Notes: generated from the letters alone by a model not told the origin. 8,355 nucleotides of DNA from UBA1822 sp963634795 (GCA_963634795.1 CAVHDO010000072.1:1-8355); one strand, 5' to 3'; positions 1 to 5,851 are shown, numbered from the stretch's first letter. Numbers and translations are program-made.

Positions 1-54
1 AACAAGAAAAAGCTCGGCCAACTTCTAATTGCTCATTGCTAACTGCTAACTGTC

Positions 55-94
55 TTGCCCTGGCGGCGGCTTCTTTCTCTTGCTTCGTTCTCTT
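55..94 (+). repeat. 40-base interspersed repeat, copy 1
   Basis: This 40-base segment recurs inverted at 5880-5919 with 39 of 40 bases identical; the one difference is at position 68. It starts TTGCCCTGGCGGC and ends GCTTCGTTCTCTT. It is followed at once by a small hairpin (arms 92-100 and 105-113, loop TCGG). A further GC hairpin lies at 139-155 (GCGGGG/CCCCGC). The plus-strand open frame over this region (36-242) is a translation of repeat sequence and has no convincing ribosome binding site, so I do not call it a gene. Confidence 0.8.
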
Positions 95-165
95 CCTTTT
101 TCGGAAAAGGAAGAAAATGAAGAGCTGTAAGGAGTTCCGCGGGGAAACGCCCCGCATGATTCCTT

Positions 166-212
166 GTAAAAAGAGCCGCGAAAAAATGAAAATCATTTTT
201 TCACAGCTCCTT
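166..212 (-). terminator. intrinsic terminator after the His-rich protein gene
   Basis: Read on the minus strand, a 10-bp stem (arms 202-193 and 189-180, three-base loop) sits on an outer 7-bp stem formed by 212-206 and 176-170, which includes one G-T pair. The two stems are separated by a 3x3 internal loop. The run of five T (minus strand, 172-168) overlaps the base of the outer arm. It lies about 24 bases beyond the stop codon of the gene at 233-739, the right place and orientation to end that transcript. Confidence 0.6.
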
Positions 213-232
213 GATAACGGTCAGCGGATAAC

Positions 233-739
233 TCACCGATGACCGTGGCGGCCATGGCGGGGATGGTGTTGTGGTTGCGGATGGTGCGGAGAATGATCGG
301 GGCCTACATCGATAACCAATGCAATTTGTGCCGGTTCTCTTCTCGGCACGGGTCTTACGGGACGGTGTTTGGGCGGGCGTGCGGGGCCGACGCCGTGAAA
401 GACGCCGCGCGGCTCCGGACGGATATCTGCCGGAGGAGCGCCGTGATGCCGGGGCATGGCGGCCGGGCCGTGGCCGCGATAGCGAAGCGCGGGTAAATCT
501 TTTTTGGGAGCAACCGGAGTCGGAGCCGGATTGGCGGGCGTTCCCGCTTGTGTCGGCGCAGTTTGCGGAGCGACGGCTTTCGGCGGGGGTGCGACATCTC
601 GGCGGTTGTCTGCCGTCGGGACAGGTTGTCCTGCGCGGATGAGGCTGTCCATGTAGGATTTGGACGGTTCGGCGGCCGATGCGATGCTCCCAAGAAGAAG
701 AGCCGCGGCCAAAGTGAGGAGAATGGTTTTCTTTTTCAT
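233..739 (-). CDS. exported Pro/Ala-rich protein with His-rich tail
   Basis: A 168-residue protein of unknown function. The start at 739 is chosen because an AGGAGGT site lies 7 bases upstream and because it begins directly with a signal peptide: Met-Lys-Lys-Lys, a hydrophobic stretch at about residues 5-19, then an Ala-Ser-Ala-Ala cleavage region near residue 23. A longer in-frame start at 826 would bury the signal peptide and run into repeat DNA. The mature part is low in order: Pro/Ala-rich at about 45-85, then Arg/Pro/His-rich, with eight His in the last 20 residues. I recognise no family domain. The His-rich tail suggests metal binding in the envelope, but that is inference. No promoter could be assigned, and the gene is separated by 436 bases from the padR operon on the same strand. 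Confidence 0.75.
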   Translation of the reverse strand: MKKKTILLTLAAALLLGSIASAAEPSKSYMDSLIRAGQPVPTADNRRDVAPPPKAVAPQTAPTQAGTPANPAPTPVAPKKDLPALRYRGHGPAAMPRHHGAPPADIRPEPRGVFHGVGPARPPKHRPVRPVPRREPAQIALVIDVGPDHSPHHPQPQHHPRHGRHGHR

Positions 740-793
740 GATGAATACCTCCTGTAAAAAAAGTGCAGAGATTGGTGTGCTTGGCTTTTGCGT

Positions 794-860
794 CAGGCGG
801 GATTGAGACGTCAGATGATCAGACATCAGACGTCAGACTTTATAGGTGTCGCTTCGCGAC
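794..860 (+). repeat. composite repeat (heptamer module plus hairpin), copy 1
   Basis: This 67-base unit recurs in direct orientation at 8136-8202 with about 64 of 67 bases identical. It starts CAGGC(G/A)GGATTGAG, continues with heptamers of the form NRTCAGA at 809-815, 817-823, 824-830 and 831-837, and ends with the small hairpin GTCGC-TTC-GCGAC at 848-860. Two neighbouring bases (817-818) are swapped between copies. The unit lies in the 436-base gap 740-1175, which otherwise contains only further repeats and no gene. Confidence 0.85.
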
Positions 861-871
861 GTTTTTTACAA

Positions 872-898
872 AGCGGCCGGAGGCCGCTATCGTTTTTT
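872..898 (+). terminator. terminator-like hairpin inside repeat region
   Basis: Arms AGCGGCC (872-878) and GGCCGCT (882-888) enclose the loop GGA and are followed by ATCG and six T (893-898). The form is that of a plus-strand intrinsic terminator, but no plus-strand gene precedes it. It may instead be one of the repeat-associated triloop hairpins of this genome. Confidence 0.4.
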
Positions 899-948
899 GC
901 TAATGGCTGACATTTATCTCGGGCATGATGTCCCAAGCTGAGAAAGCT

Positions 949-1012
949 TCTGACGTCTGACCGTCTGATGTCTGACGTCTCGACCGACCATGTGGCTTAC
1001 TGCTCAAGGCTC
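949..1012 (-). repeat. heptamer repeat, inverted copy 2
   Basis: This is the inverted form of the TCAGAC module (here TCTGACGTCTGACC...). It is about 57 of 64 bases identical to 1128-1191, and the shared part extends well past the heptamers into flanking sequence resembling CCATGTNGCTTANTGCTCA. Confidence 0.8.
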
Positions 1013-1017
1013 GCCTG

Positions 1018-1052
1018 CGGCGATGATTTTTATAAAAAATTGCGCGGAGCGC
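1018..1052 (+). repeat. hairpin-bearing repeat, copy 1
   Basis: This 35-base segment matches the reverse complement of 8280-8314 at 33 of 35 positions. It carries CGGCGATGATTTTT, then an A-rich stretch, then the triloop hairpin GCGC-GGA-GCGC (1042-1052). A looser relative follows pstC at about 5655-5700. Confidence 0.75.
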
Positions 1053-1093
1053 TTCCGCTTAAAAGCTCATAGCTCCAGGCTCACAGCTCCCGG

Positions 1094-1119
1094 CTATTTT
1101 GCGCCTGACAAAAAAAGCC
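1094..1119 (+). repeat. CTATTTNG-GCCTGAC-A-run repeat, copy 1
   Basis: CTATTTT, GCGCCTGAC and an A run followed by GCC recur at 3155-3178 with few changes. In both places an AGCTNNTAGCT-like low-complexity stretch precedes it. The GCCTGAC part is the reverse of the TCAGGC that opens the heptamer repeats at 794 and 8003, so the modules appear to be recombined pieces of one family. Confidence 0.6.
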
Positions 1120-1127
1120 AAGAAAAA

Positions 1128-1191
1128 TCTGACGTCTGACCGTCTGATGTCTGACATCTCGATCGCCCATGTCGCTTATTGCTCATGGTTC
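1128..1191 (-). repeat. heptamer repeat, inverted copy 3, entering a gene end
   Basis: This is the second copy of the 64-base unit also at 949-1012; 34 of the first 35 bases are identical. Its right-hand part (1176-1191) overlaps the stop codon and last codons of the 94-residue protein encoded on the minus strand. Confidence 0.8.
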
Positions 1192-1460
1192 ATTTTGGGA
1201 GCTTCTGGTCGCGGTGCTTCTGTTGGTGGGCGCGGCGGTTGTTTCATTTCTGCTTTATGCTCTTCGTGTTTCTTCTCCGGCCGCGGCGGGTGTTTTTCAT
1301 CCGGAGCGCGGCGCATGTGCTTGTCGAAGGAATCAGCGGCTTTCGGTGCGTTGTCCCGAATCCAGTTTTTGTAAGAAACAACGTCATTTGTCAGGAAAGA
1401 ACCGATGGCAACCGCCAAGGAAATGACGGAGAGAGCGATGCAAAAAATAATCCGTTTCAT
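1176..1460 (-). CDS. small membrane-anchored or secreted Pro/Glu/His-rich protein
   Basis: A 94-residue protein of unknown function. Residues 3-23 form a hydrophobic segment after Met-Lys-Arg (signal peptide or N-terminal anchor). A short ordered-looking part follows (about 24-50, with Trp and Asp/Lys), then a tail from about residue 52 rich in Pro, Glu, Lys, His and Arg. AAAGGAG about 10 bases before the ATG supports the start. It begins 4 bases beyond the stop of the DUF1700/HAAS gene and so is probably the third gene of the padR operon. Its last residues (Asn-His-Glu-Gln) and stop lie inside an interspersed repeat. Together with the 168-residue protein it makes two small exported, Pro- and His-rich products in this area. 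No homologous family is recognised. Confidence 0.75.
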   Translation of the reverse strand: MKRIIFCIALSVISLAVAIGSFLTNDVVSYKNWIRDNAPKAADSFDKHMRRAPDEKHPPRPEKKHEEHKAEMKQPPRPPTEAPRPEAPKMNHEQ

Positions 1461-1464
1461 AGTG

Positions 1465-2094
1465 TCACACTCCTTTCTCCGCCGATGCGGGCTCTTCGTG
1501 ATGCGTCCGATTTTTGATTTCCACTCCCGTGAAGAAAAGAGCCAATCCGGCGAAGAGTCCCGTGCCGCCCACGCCGGCCAACGTCACGGGAGAGAGCGAC
1601 GGCAGCGGGAGCAATCCGCCGATGGCAGGAAACGTGCCGGAAATGAGATACAGGACGAGCGCCGTCACGACCAAAATCAGAAATCCCAGTGCGAACGTCG
1701 CGACCATGAGAATTTTCAAAAGCAATGAAGAGGCGCCGGCTGCTGTTTCCGGGAGCTCGCCCTTGACGGCGTTCCACGTCTTTTGCGCTTTGGCAGCGGC
1801 GATGTCCGCCCCTTCCGCCAATTTTCCCGCCGCCGCGCCCCATTTTTCCGCGTTGCTTTTCGGAGCGTCTTGCCCGGTTTCCTCGGACATTTCCTCCACA
1901 ATGCCTTCGTGAATATACGTTTCGTATACATCGTGCGGACTGCCGAGTTCCCGCGAAATTTCCTCTTCCGAAAGGCCGCGCTGGGCGCCTTCGGCAAAAT
2001 GAGCTTCGTAATCCGCCAAGATTTCCTCCACGCGCTTGTCGTCCACCCGGCGGAAATAGTAACGGAGCAGATCCAAATATTCGGTCTCAGTCAT
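1465..2094 (-). CDS. DUF1700/HAAS-family membrane protein
   Basis: A 209-residue protein of the DUF1700 (HAAS) family, usually found next to PadR regulators in Firmicutes and thought to act in envelope-linked signalling. Residues 1-60 form the family's helical N-terminal domain: TEYLDLLRYYF, then DYEAHFAEG, then the LSEEEISRELGSPHDV signature. A charged and Ala-rich linker follows (about 65-120), a long membrane helix at about 124-151, and a second hydrophobic segment at about 170-190, with a short charged tail. The start at 2094 is preferred over 2112 because AAGGAGG lies 8 bases upstream; the earlier ATG has no such site. The first bases overlap the end of padR (ATGACTGA, 8 bases), which suggests translational coupling. 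The exact role is not known. Confidence 0.88.
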   Translation of the reverse strand: MTETEYLDLLRYYFRRVDDKRVEEILADYEAHFAEGAQRGLSEEEISRELGSPHDVYETYIHEGIVEEMSEETGQDAPKSNAEKWGAAAGKLAEGADIAAAKAQKTWNAVKGELPETAAGASSLLLKILMVATFALGFLILVVTALVLYLISGTFPAIGGLLPLPSLSPVTLAGVGGTGLFAGLALFFTGVEIKNRTHHEEPASAEKGV

Positions 2095-2413
2095 GGTCGG
2101 CGCCTCCTTCATTCAACAATTTTGTCACGGCTTCATTGAAAAGTTTCCATTCACGGACAGATTCCGTGTACTCCGTCTGCCCGCTTTCGGTGATTTTGTA
2201 ATACTTTCGCGGCGGCCCGTTGTGCGATTCCTCCAGATACGTCTCCACGAGCCCATCCTTTTTGAAACGATTCAAAAGCGGATAAATCGTCCCCTCGGAC
2301 ATTTCGATGTATTTGGAAATATCCGTCACGAGCTCGTAGCCGTAATAATTTTTTCGACGCAACATGGAGAGGACCACGATCTCCATGACGCCTTTTTTTA
2401 ATTGGACATTCAT
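2087..2413 (-). CDS. PadR-family transcriptional regulator
   Basis: A 108-residue protein with the classic short PadR layout. It has a winged helix-turn-helix at about residues 8-75, with the YYGYELVTDI helix, the recognition region SEGTIYPLLNRFKKDGLV, and the wing containing GPPRKYYKIT. A short C-terminal helix for dimerisation follows. AAGGAAGG lies a few bases before the ATG. It is the first gene of the operon with the DUF1700/HAAS gene, a pairing typical of Firmicutes in which PadR represses its own operon. A consensus-like promoter with overlapping palindromes lies about 66 bases upstream. The ligand or signal cannot be told from sequence. Confidence 0.92.
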   Translation of the reverse strand: MNVQLKKGVMEIVVLSMLRRKNYYGYELVTDISKYIEMSEGTIYPLLNRFKKDGLVETYLEESHNGPPRKYYKITESGQTEYTESVREWKLFNEAVTKLLNEGGADHD

Positions 2414-2478
2414 GGCTCACCTTCCTTTCTTTCGGAAGAAACGGGAGAAACTTGTTCTCTTTTCGTTTTGATGAAAGC

Positions 2479-2507
2479 AGTATATCACAAAGTACTTTGC
2501 ATTGCAA
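2479..2507 (-). promoter_or_regulatory. promoter of the padR operon
   Basis: On the minus strand, TTGCAA (2507-2502) and TATACT (2484-2479) are separated by exactly 17 bases, a good housekeeping sigma-factor promoter. It faces padR, whose ATG is at 2413. Confidence 0.7.
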
Positions 2508-2516
2508 GATACCTTG
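2488..2516. promoter_or_regulatory. putative PadR operator, two palindromic 12-mers
   Basis: CAAAGTACTTTG (2488-2499) is a perfect 12-base palindrome lying between the -35 and -10 elements. CAAGATACCTTG (2505-2516), a related near-palindrome, overlaps the -35. They repeat with a 17-base offset, and TTGCA-TTGCAA sequence lies between them. PadR dimers are known to bind such dyads and to repress their own promoters; that this pair is the site is inference. Confidence 0.55.
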
Positions 2517-2565
2517 CGAAAAAGAAACTGAATTTTTGATAGCGCCATATACATTGAAAATTTAA

Positions 2566-3017
2566 GCGACAGTGATAGAAGAAACGGGGAAAAGAATTTC
2601 AAGACGGCGTTCACATTATTTACGTCAACTCCAAAATCTAAGATGAGATGGAATTGGGGAAACGTATGCACGATCTCTATTGCACCGATCCCGACGAAAT
2701 GTATTACAAAGAATTGGCAGATGAAGGCAGATATTACAAAGAAGAAGAGAGAAGAGAGAGGAGTGAAAATCATGTGTAGAATATTGGAAGAAATTCGCGA
2801 CGATTGCATAGCGCAAGGCATTGAGCGAGGCCGTAAAGAAGGTTGTAAGGAAGGCCGCAAAGAAGGCCGTATTGAAGGAGAAATGAAACAAAAGAAAGCG
2901 ACGGCGTTCTATTTACAGAAAATGGAGTTGCTTATTGAATTCATAGCTGGCGCGGTTGATCAGAAATTGGCGATAGTTGAAAGCTGGTTCAAGGAAACGG
3001 GCGCTTCTGCACGTTGA
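2566..3017 (+). pseudogene. C-terminal remnant of an Rpn/PDDEXK-family transposase-nuclease
   Basis: The family signature can be read only by changing frame. Frame one gives TVIEETGK (2569-2592). A second frame (from 2591) gives EFQDGVHIIYVNSKI, a TAA at 2639-2641, then DEMELGKRMHDLYCTDPDEMYYKEL and RYYKEEE. A third frame (from about 2755) gives RGVKIMCRILEEIRDD, the family's KEGRKEG-type charged repeats, and a C-terminal tail ending in SWFKETGASAR. The phrases M-H-D-L-x-C-T-D-P-D-E-M-Y-Y and the Glu/Lys/Gly repeats are characteristic of the family annotated as Rpn recombination-promoting nuclease/putative transposase. The N-terminal nuclease core is absent, so this is roughly the last half of a gene. 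The second frameshift lies in a GA-rich slippage-prone tract (2733-2762). An ATG at 2772 with GAGGAG upstream could in principle still start a short C-terminal peptide. Confidence 0.78.
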
Positions 3018-3052
3018 CGGAGAAGAGGGGCATGGCGAATGCTTCTTTTTTT
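3011..3052 (+). terminator. possible terminator of the Rpn remnant
   Basis: An imperfect hairpin (AGAAG with CTTCT, and an inner GCAT/ATGC) ends in seven T at 3046-3052, next to the remnant's stop codon. The stem contains bulges, so the call is weak. Confidence 0.35.
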
Positions 3053-3063
3053 GCGGCAGATAG

Positions 3064-3096
3064 GATTAAGACGTCTGACAGTCTGATATCTCAATC
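3064..3096. repeat. degenerate, near-palindromic heptamer repeat copy 4
   Basis: It starts GATTAAGACGTC like the plus-strand copies and ends GATATCTCAATC like the minus-strand copies. It therefore reads as a dyad version of the family found at 794, 949, 1128, 8003, 8136 and 8333. Confidence 0.65.
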
Positions 3097-3118
3097 TTGT
3101 CTGAGAATTAAGCCAAGC

Positions 3119-3213
3119 AGCAATAAAGCTCGTCTAATAGCTAAAAGCTAATAACTATTTCGTGCCTGACAAAAAAGCCGAGCATATCAACCTGTGTACT
3201 GTGCACTGTGTAC
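3119..3213. repeat. low-complexity AGCT/GTAC repeats between the remnant and pstS
   Basis: AGCTAATAGCTAAAAGCTAA-like sequence (3128-3152) is followed by a second copy of the CTATTTNG-GCCTGAC-A-run repeat (3155-3178), then by TGTGTACTGTGCACTGTGTA (3193-3212), an alternating near-palindrome. Together with the elements on either side this fills the 398-base gap 3018-3415; no gene is seen there. Confidence 0.5.
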
Positions 3214-3233
3214 TTTCCCTCAATTTTCATCTT

Positions 3234-3266
3234 AAAGGAAATCTCATGGCCGAGGTTTCCTTTTTT
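3234..3266 (+). terminator. strong intrinsic terminator upstream of pstS
   Basis: Arms GGAAATCTC (3237-3245) and GAGGTTTCC (3252-3260) pair over nine positions with one G-T pair, around the loop ATGGCC. The preceding AAA can extend the stem into the six T at 3261-3266. It would stop plus-strand transcripts entering from the Rpn remnant and places the pst promoter downstream of it. Confidence 0.7.
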
Positions 3267-3275
3267 GTCGCTCAT

Positions 3276-3350
3276 TTTACCGAGCCTTTACAATTTAGAC
3301 GAAAAAAATACGGTTTCCTCTCTTTGTCTTTTACACAGACCCTGTATATT
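3276..3350 (+). promoter_or_regulatory. candidate Pho-type promoter region of pstS
   Basis: TTTACC (3276-3281) and TTTACA (3287-3292) recur at 11-base spacing, as expected for the TTAACA-like direct repeats bound by PhoP in Firmicutes. A third TTTACA is at 3330-3335. TATATT (3345-3350) is a possible -10 with a poor -35 (CTTTGT, 3322-3327), as is usual for activator-dependent promoters. The placement between the terminator at 3234-3266 and pstS fits. The distance from the first two boxes to the -10 is longer than typical, so this is a suggestion. Confidence 0.35.
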
Positions 3351-3415
3351 GGTAACGTCCAAGAAAATGGGTTTTGAAAAAGGGCGGGTGCCCTGCGTTT
3401 CCTAAGGAGGAAATC

Positions 3416-4297
3416 ATGAATTTGAAGAAATGGGCTTTGGTCGGTTTGGCGGCAGCGGCGGTTCTCGGGCTTTCCGGTTGCGGCGGGGACGCGGAGAAGA
3501 GTGCGGAGAAGGGCGCGGCGAAGGTGACGGGGAAGGTCGTCGCTTCCGGCTCTTCGGCGCTTCTTCCTTTCGCGAAGGATGCGTCCGCGAAGTTCAAGGC
3601 GGCGAATCCGGAAGTGTCCATGACGCTGTCGGCGGGCGGCTCCGGTACGGGTTTGAAACAGGTCGCGGAGGGTTCGGTCGACATCGGGATGAGCGATGTG
3701 GCGGCGGAAGAGAAATTGCCGGCGGAGAAGGCGAAGGATCTCGTCGATCACAAGGTGTGCATCGTCACGATGGCGCCGGTCGTGAACAAAGACATCGGCG
3801 CGGCGGTGAAATCGCTCACGAAAGCGGATTTGCAGAAAATTTTCACGGCAGAGGTCACGAATTGGAAAGACGTCGGCGGTCCGGATGAAGCGATTGTTCT
3901 CGTGACGCGTCCGTCGACGTCCGGCACGCGCGCGCTTTTCACGAAGTTCGCGCTGGACGGCAAGGAGGAAGCTTCGAATAAATCGCTGGAAACGGACGAC
4001 AGCGGCACGCTGATTCAAAATATCGCGCAGACGAAGGGCGCGATCGGCTATGTGGCGCTTCCGTATCTCCTCGGCAACGATAGCATCGCGGCGGTCGCCA
4101 TCGACGGTGTCGCGCCGACTTTGGAAAATACGTACAACGGCACGTATCCGGTCTGGGGCTATGAACATATGTACACGAAGGGCGAAGCGACGGGCGCCGT
4201 GAAAGCGTTCCTCGATTTCATTCTCTCGGATGCGTACGGCAAGGATGTGGAGAAACAAGGCTACGGTGTCACGTCGAAGATGACGGTGGTGCGGTAA
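3416..4297 (+). CDS. pstS: phosphate ABC transporter substrate-binding lipoprotein PstS
   Basis: A 293-residue protein that captures inorganic phosphate outside the membrane and delivers it to PstCA. AAGGAGG 5 bases before the ATG at 3416 fixes the start; the in-frame ATG at 3374 lacks this and would spoil the signal peptide. Residues 1-21 are a lipoprotein signal with lipobox LSGC, so Cys22 should be lipid-modified. Family motifs in order: SGSSALLPFA (44-53), GGSGTGLKQV (74-83), DIGMSD (89-94), RPSTSGTRALF (165-175, the S-G-T-R phosphate-contact segment) and KGAIGYVALPYL (207-218). The length is normal for the family's lipoprotein branch. It is the first gene of the pst operon. A small hairpin (AGGGC/GCCCT, 3381-3394) lies in the leader just before the ribosome site. 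Expression is expected to rise under phosphate limitation. Confidence 0.95.
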   Translation: MNLKKWALVGLAAAAVLGLSGCGGDAEKSAEKGAAKVTGKVVASGSSALLPFAKDASAKFKAANPEVSMTLSAGGSGTGLKQVAEGSVDIGMSDVAAEEKLPAEKAKDLVDHKVCIVTMAPVVNKDIGAAVKSLTKADLQKIFTAEVTNWKDVGGPDEAIVLVTRPSTSGTRALFTKFALDGKEEASNKSLETDDSGTLIQNIAQTKGAIGYVALPYLLGNDSIAAVAIDGVAPTLENTYNGTYPVWGYEHMYTKGEATGAVKAFLDFILSDAYGKDVEKQGYGVTSKMTVVR

Positions 4298-4307
4298 GAG
4301 AGTTGTG

Positions 4308-4371
4308 AAGGCTTGAAAGGCTTGAAAGGCTTGAAAGGCTTAAAAGGCTTAAAAGGCTTGAAAAGGCTTGG
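4308..4371 (+). repeat. 9-base tandem array AAGGCTTGA
   Basis: Six successive 9-base units of AAGGCTT(G/A)A run from 4308 to 4361, followed by a seventh after one inserted A. It starts 10 bases beyond the pstS stop. On the opposite strand it would translate as a Phe-Lys-Pro repeat, but no gene signals accompany that. Confidence 0.95.
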
Positions 4372-4412
4372 TGCTTTCTTGGCGTTTGGTGTCTTGACGC
4401 AAAAGTAAGAAT

Positions 4413-4740
4413 GGGAATGGAAGTAAAAGCTTTCGCCTCCATCATCAAGCCTCATCAAGCTTTTGCTAAAGGTGAAAATAGGGAATGGGGGTAAAAGCTT
4501 TCAGCTCCATTATCAAGCCTCATCAAGCCATGGCTAAAGGCAAGAATAGGGAATGGAAGTAAAAGTTTTAGCATCCATCTTCAAGCCTCATCAAGCATTG
4601 GCTAAAGGTAAGAATGGGAACGGAAGTAAAAGCTTTCGCCTCCACCATCAAGCCTCATCAAGCTTCGATGTAAAAGTAAGAACGAGAAAGGAAGTAAAAG
4701 TTTTTACCGACACTATCAAGCCTTTTCATTATTTCAAAGG
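4413..4740 (+). repeat. 68-base tandem repeat array between pstS and pstC
   Basis: Four near-complete units start at 4413, 4481, 4549 and 4616 (68, 68, 67 and 68 bases), with a decayed fifth from 4684. Each has GGGAA(T/C)GG(A/G)(A/G)GTAAAAG, then TCAAGCCTCATCAAGC in the middle, then usually GCTAAAGG. In the first unit AAAAGCTT and AAGCTTTT flank the middle part, giving an 8-bp stem. Because the unit is not a multiple of three it does not encode a repeated peptide. The last unit runs directly into the ribosome binding site of pstC. With the 9-base array it fills the 450-base gap 4298-4747. Confidence 0.95.
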
Positions 4741-4747
4741 ATTTTGT

Positions 4748-5647
4748 ATGGACGATACGAAAACGGGTTCTTTGTGGAAACGGGAATATCTTGGGCGGGG
4801 GTTGGTGACGGTTTCGGCGGTGGCTTTGGTGCTCTTGGTGCTGGCGATTGGCTGTTTCCTCTTGGCGAAAGGCATGGAGACATTTACCATCTTTTCGCAT
4901 CCGGTTTCCGAATTTCTCTTTTCGGCGAAATGGGCGCCTTCGGATACGGAGGTCGGCGGGGGATCGGTCGGGGCGCTGATTTTTATCACGGGATCGATTT
5001 TGACTTGCCTGCTTTCGCTGGTGATCGCGGTGCCGTTTGCCATTTCGACGGCGATTTTCATGACGCAGATTTCGCCGACTTGGGGTGAACGATACATTCG
5101 ACCGGCGGTGGAAATTTTCGTCGGGATTCCGTCCGTCGTTTACGGCTGGGTCGGGCTCGTCGTCTTGGTGCCGCTCATTCGGGATTTGTTTCATGTCCCG
5201 CACGGGCAATCGGTGCTGGCGGCCGGCATCGTTCTTGCGGTGATGATTTACCCGACAATCACTTCCGTCACGGCGGATGCGCTTCGCAGTGTGAACGGGA
5301 AAATCATCGAAGGGGCGTACGGGCTTGGCTCGACGCGCTGGCAAATGATTTATCGCGTGCTGGTCCCGGCGGCGTGGACGGGAATTTTGACGGCGATTGT
5401 TCTGGGATTGTCCCGGGCTTTCGGCGAAGCGCTCGCCGTGTCCATGGTGATCGGGAAAATGCGCGCGTTTCCGGAAAGTTTGCTCTCGCCGACAAATAAT
5501 CTCACCGCGGCGATTGCTTCGGATATGGGCGGTGCGATGGATGGGGGAGAATACAACGCGGCCCTCTGGACGATGGCGCTATTGCTTTTTGGGATTTCTC
5601 TTCTTTTTATTCTTATTATTCATGGGTTGGGGGATCGGAAGGAATGA
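4748..5647 (+). CDS. pstC: phosphate ABC transporter permease PstC
   Basis: A 299-residue integral membrane subunit that forms the phosphate channel with PstA. The start at 4748 (MDDTKTGSLW) is preferred over an in-frame ATG at 4553: AAAGGA lies 6 bases upstream, and the longer version would add 65 residues translated from the 68-base repeats. Hydrophobic segments occur at about residues 18-41, 73-105, 121-143, 155-175, 211-233 and 272-292, the usual six. The ABC permease EAA loop is at about 188-209 (EGAYGLGSTRWQMIYRVLVP), which docks on PstB. FVGIPSVVYGWVGL (124-137) and AFGEALAVSMVIG (224-236) are typical PstC sequence. It sits second in the operon, but 450 bases from pstS and 595 bases from pstA. 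Confidence 0.94.
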   Translation: MDDTKTGSLWKREYLGRGLVTVSAVALVLLVLAIGCFLLAKGMETFTIFSHPVSEFLFSAKWAPSDTEVGGGSVGALIFITGSILTCLLSLVIAVPFAISTAIFMTQISPTWGERYIRPAVEIFVGIPSVVYGWVGLVVLVPLIRDLFHVPHGQSVLAAGIVLAVMIYPTITSVTADALRSVNGKIIEGAYGLGSTRWQMIYRVLVPAAWTGILTAIVLGLSRAFGEALAVSMVIGKMRAFPESLLSPTNNLTAAIASDMGGAMDGGEYNAALWTMALLLFGISLLFILIIHGLGDRKE

Positions 5648-5650
5648 AGG

Positions 5651-5757
5651 TTTCGCCTTCGGCGAAAATTTATAAAACTTGGCGCGATAACGCTTTCCGC
5701 TTAGCCCTCTTCTGGAGGCAACCTTCCGGTGGACGGTTGCCAGTGGCGCGAAGCGCC
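5651..5757 (+). other. string of hairpins after pstC
   Basis: Three hairpins follow the pstC stop: TTTCGCC-TTC-GGCGAAA (5651-5667), GGCAACC with GGTTGCC (5717-5723 and 5735-5741), and GGCGC-GAA-GCGCC (5745-5757). The first is followed only by ATTTAT, so it is a poor terminator but could attenuate or protect the 3' end of a pstSC message. The stretch 5655-5700 loosely resembles the repeat at 1018-1060. Confidence 0.6.
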
Positions 5758-5851
5758 GGATGATGGCGACTCTATGTGGGAATTTTAGTTTTTCTCACCT
5801 TTCGGTGTGAAATCATTTTCGGTTTTTTTCGCACGGAACCCCTTGCGGTTT

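Noticed and set aside
36..242. 68-residue plus-strand open frame
   Set aside because: Its first half is translated interspersed repeat, it lacks a ribosome binding site, and its second half covers the minus-strand terminator.
809..838. Replication iterons
   Set aside because: Heptamers are short, scattered over many intergenic sites in both orientations, with no replication gene or AT-rich unwinding region nearby.
3272..4258. 328-residue frame antisense to pstS
   Set aside because: Arg/His-rich translation of the complement of a clear pstS gene, caused by GC-biased codons; no start signals.
4261..4458. Minus-strand frame with Phe-Lys-Pro repeats
   Set aside because: It is the 9-base array read in reverse; no ribosome site or signal peptide, and it overlaps the pstS end.
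4413..4740. CRISPR array
   Set aside because: Units are contiguous 68-base tandem repeats with similar sequence throughout; there are no unique spacers of constant length and no cas genes.
4553..4747. N-terminal extension of pstC by 65 residues
   Set aside because: The extension is translated 68-base repeats; the start at 4748 has a proper ribosome site and normal family length.
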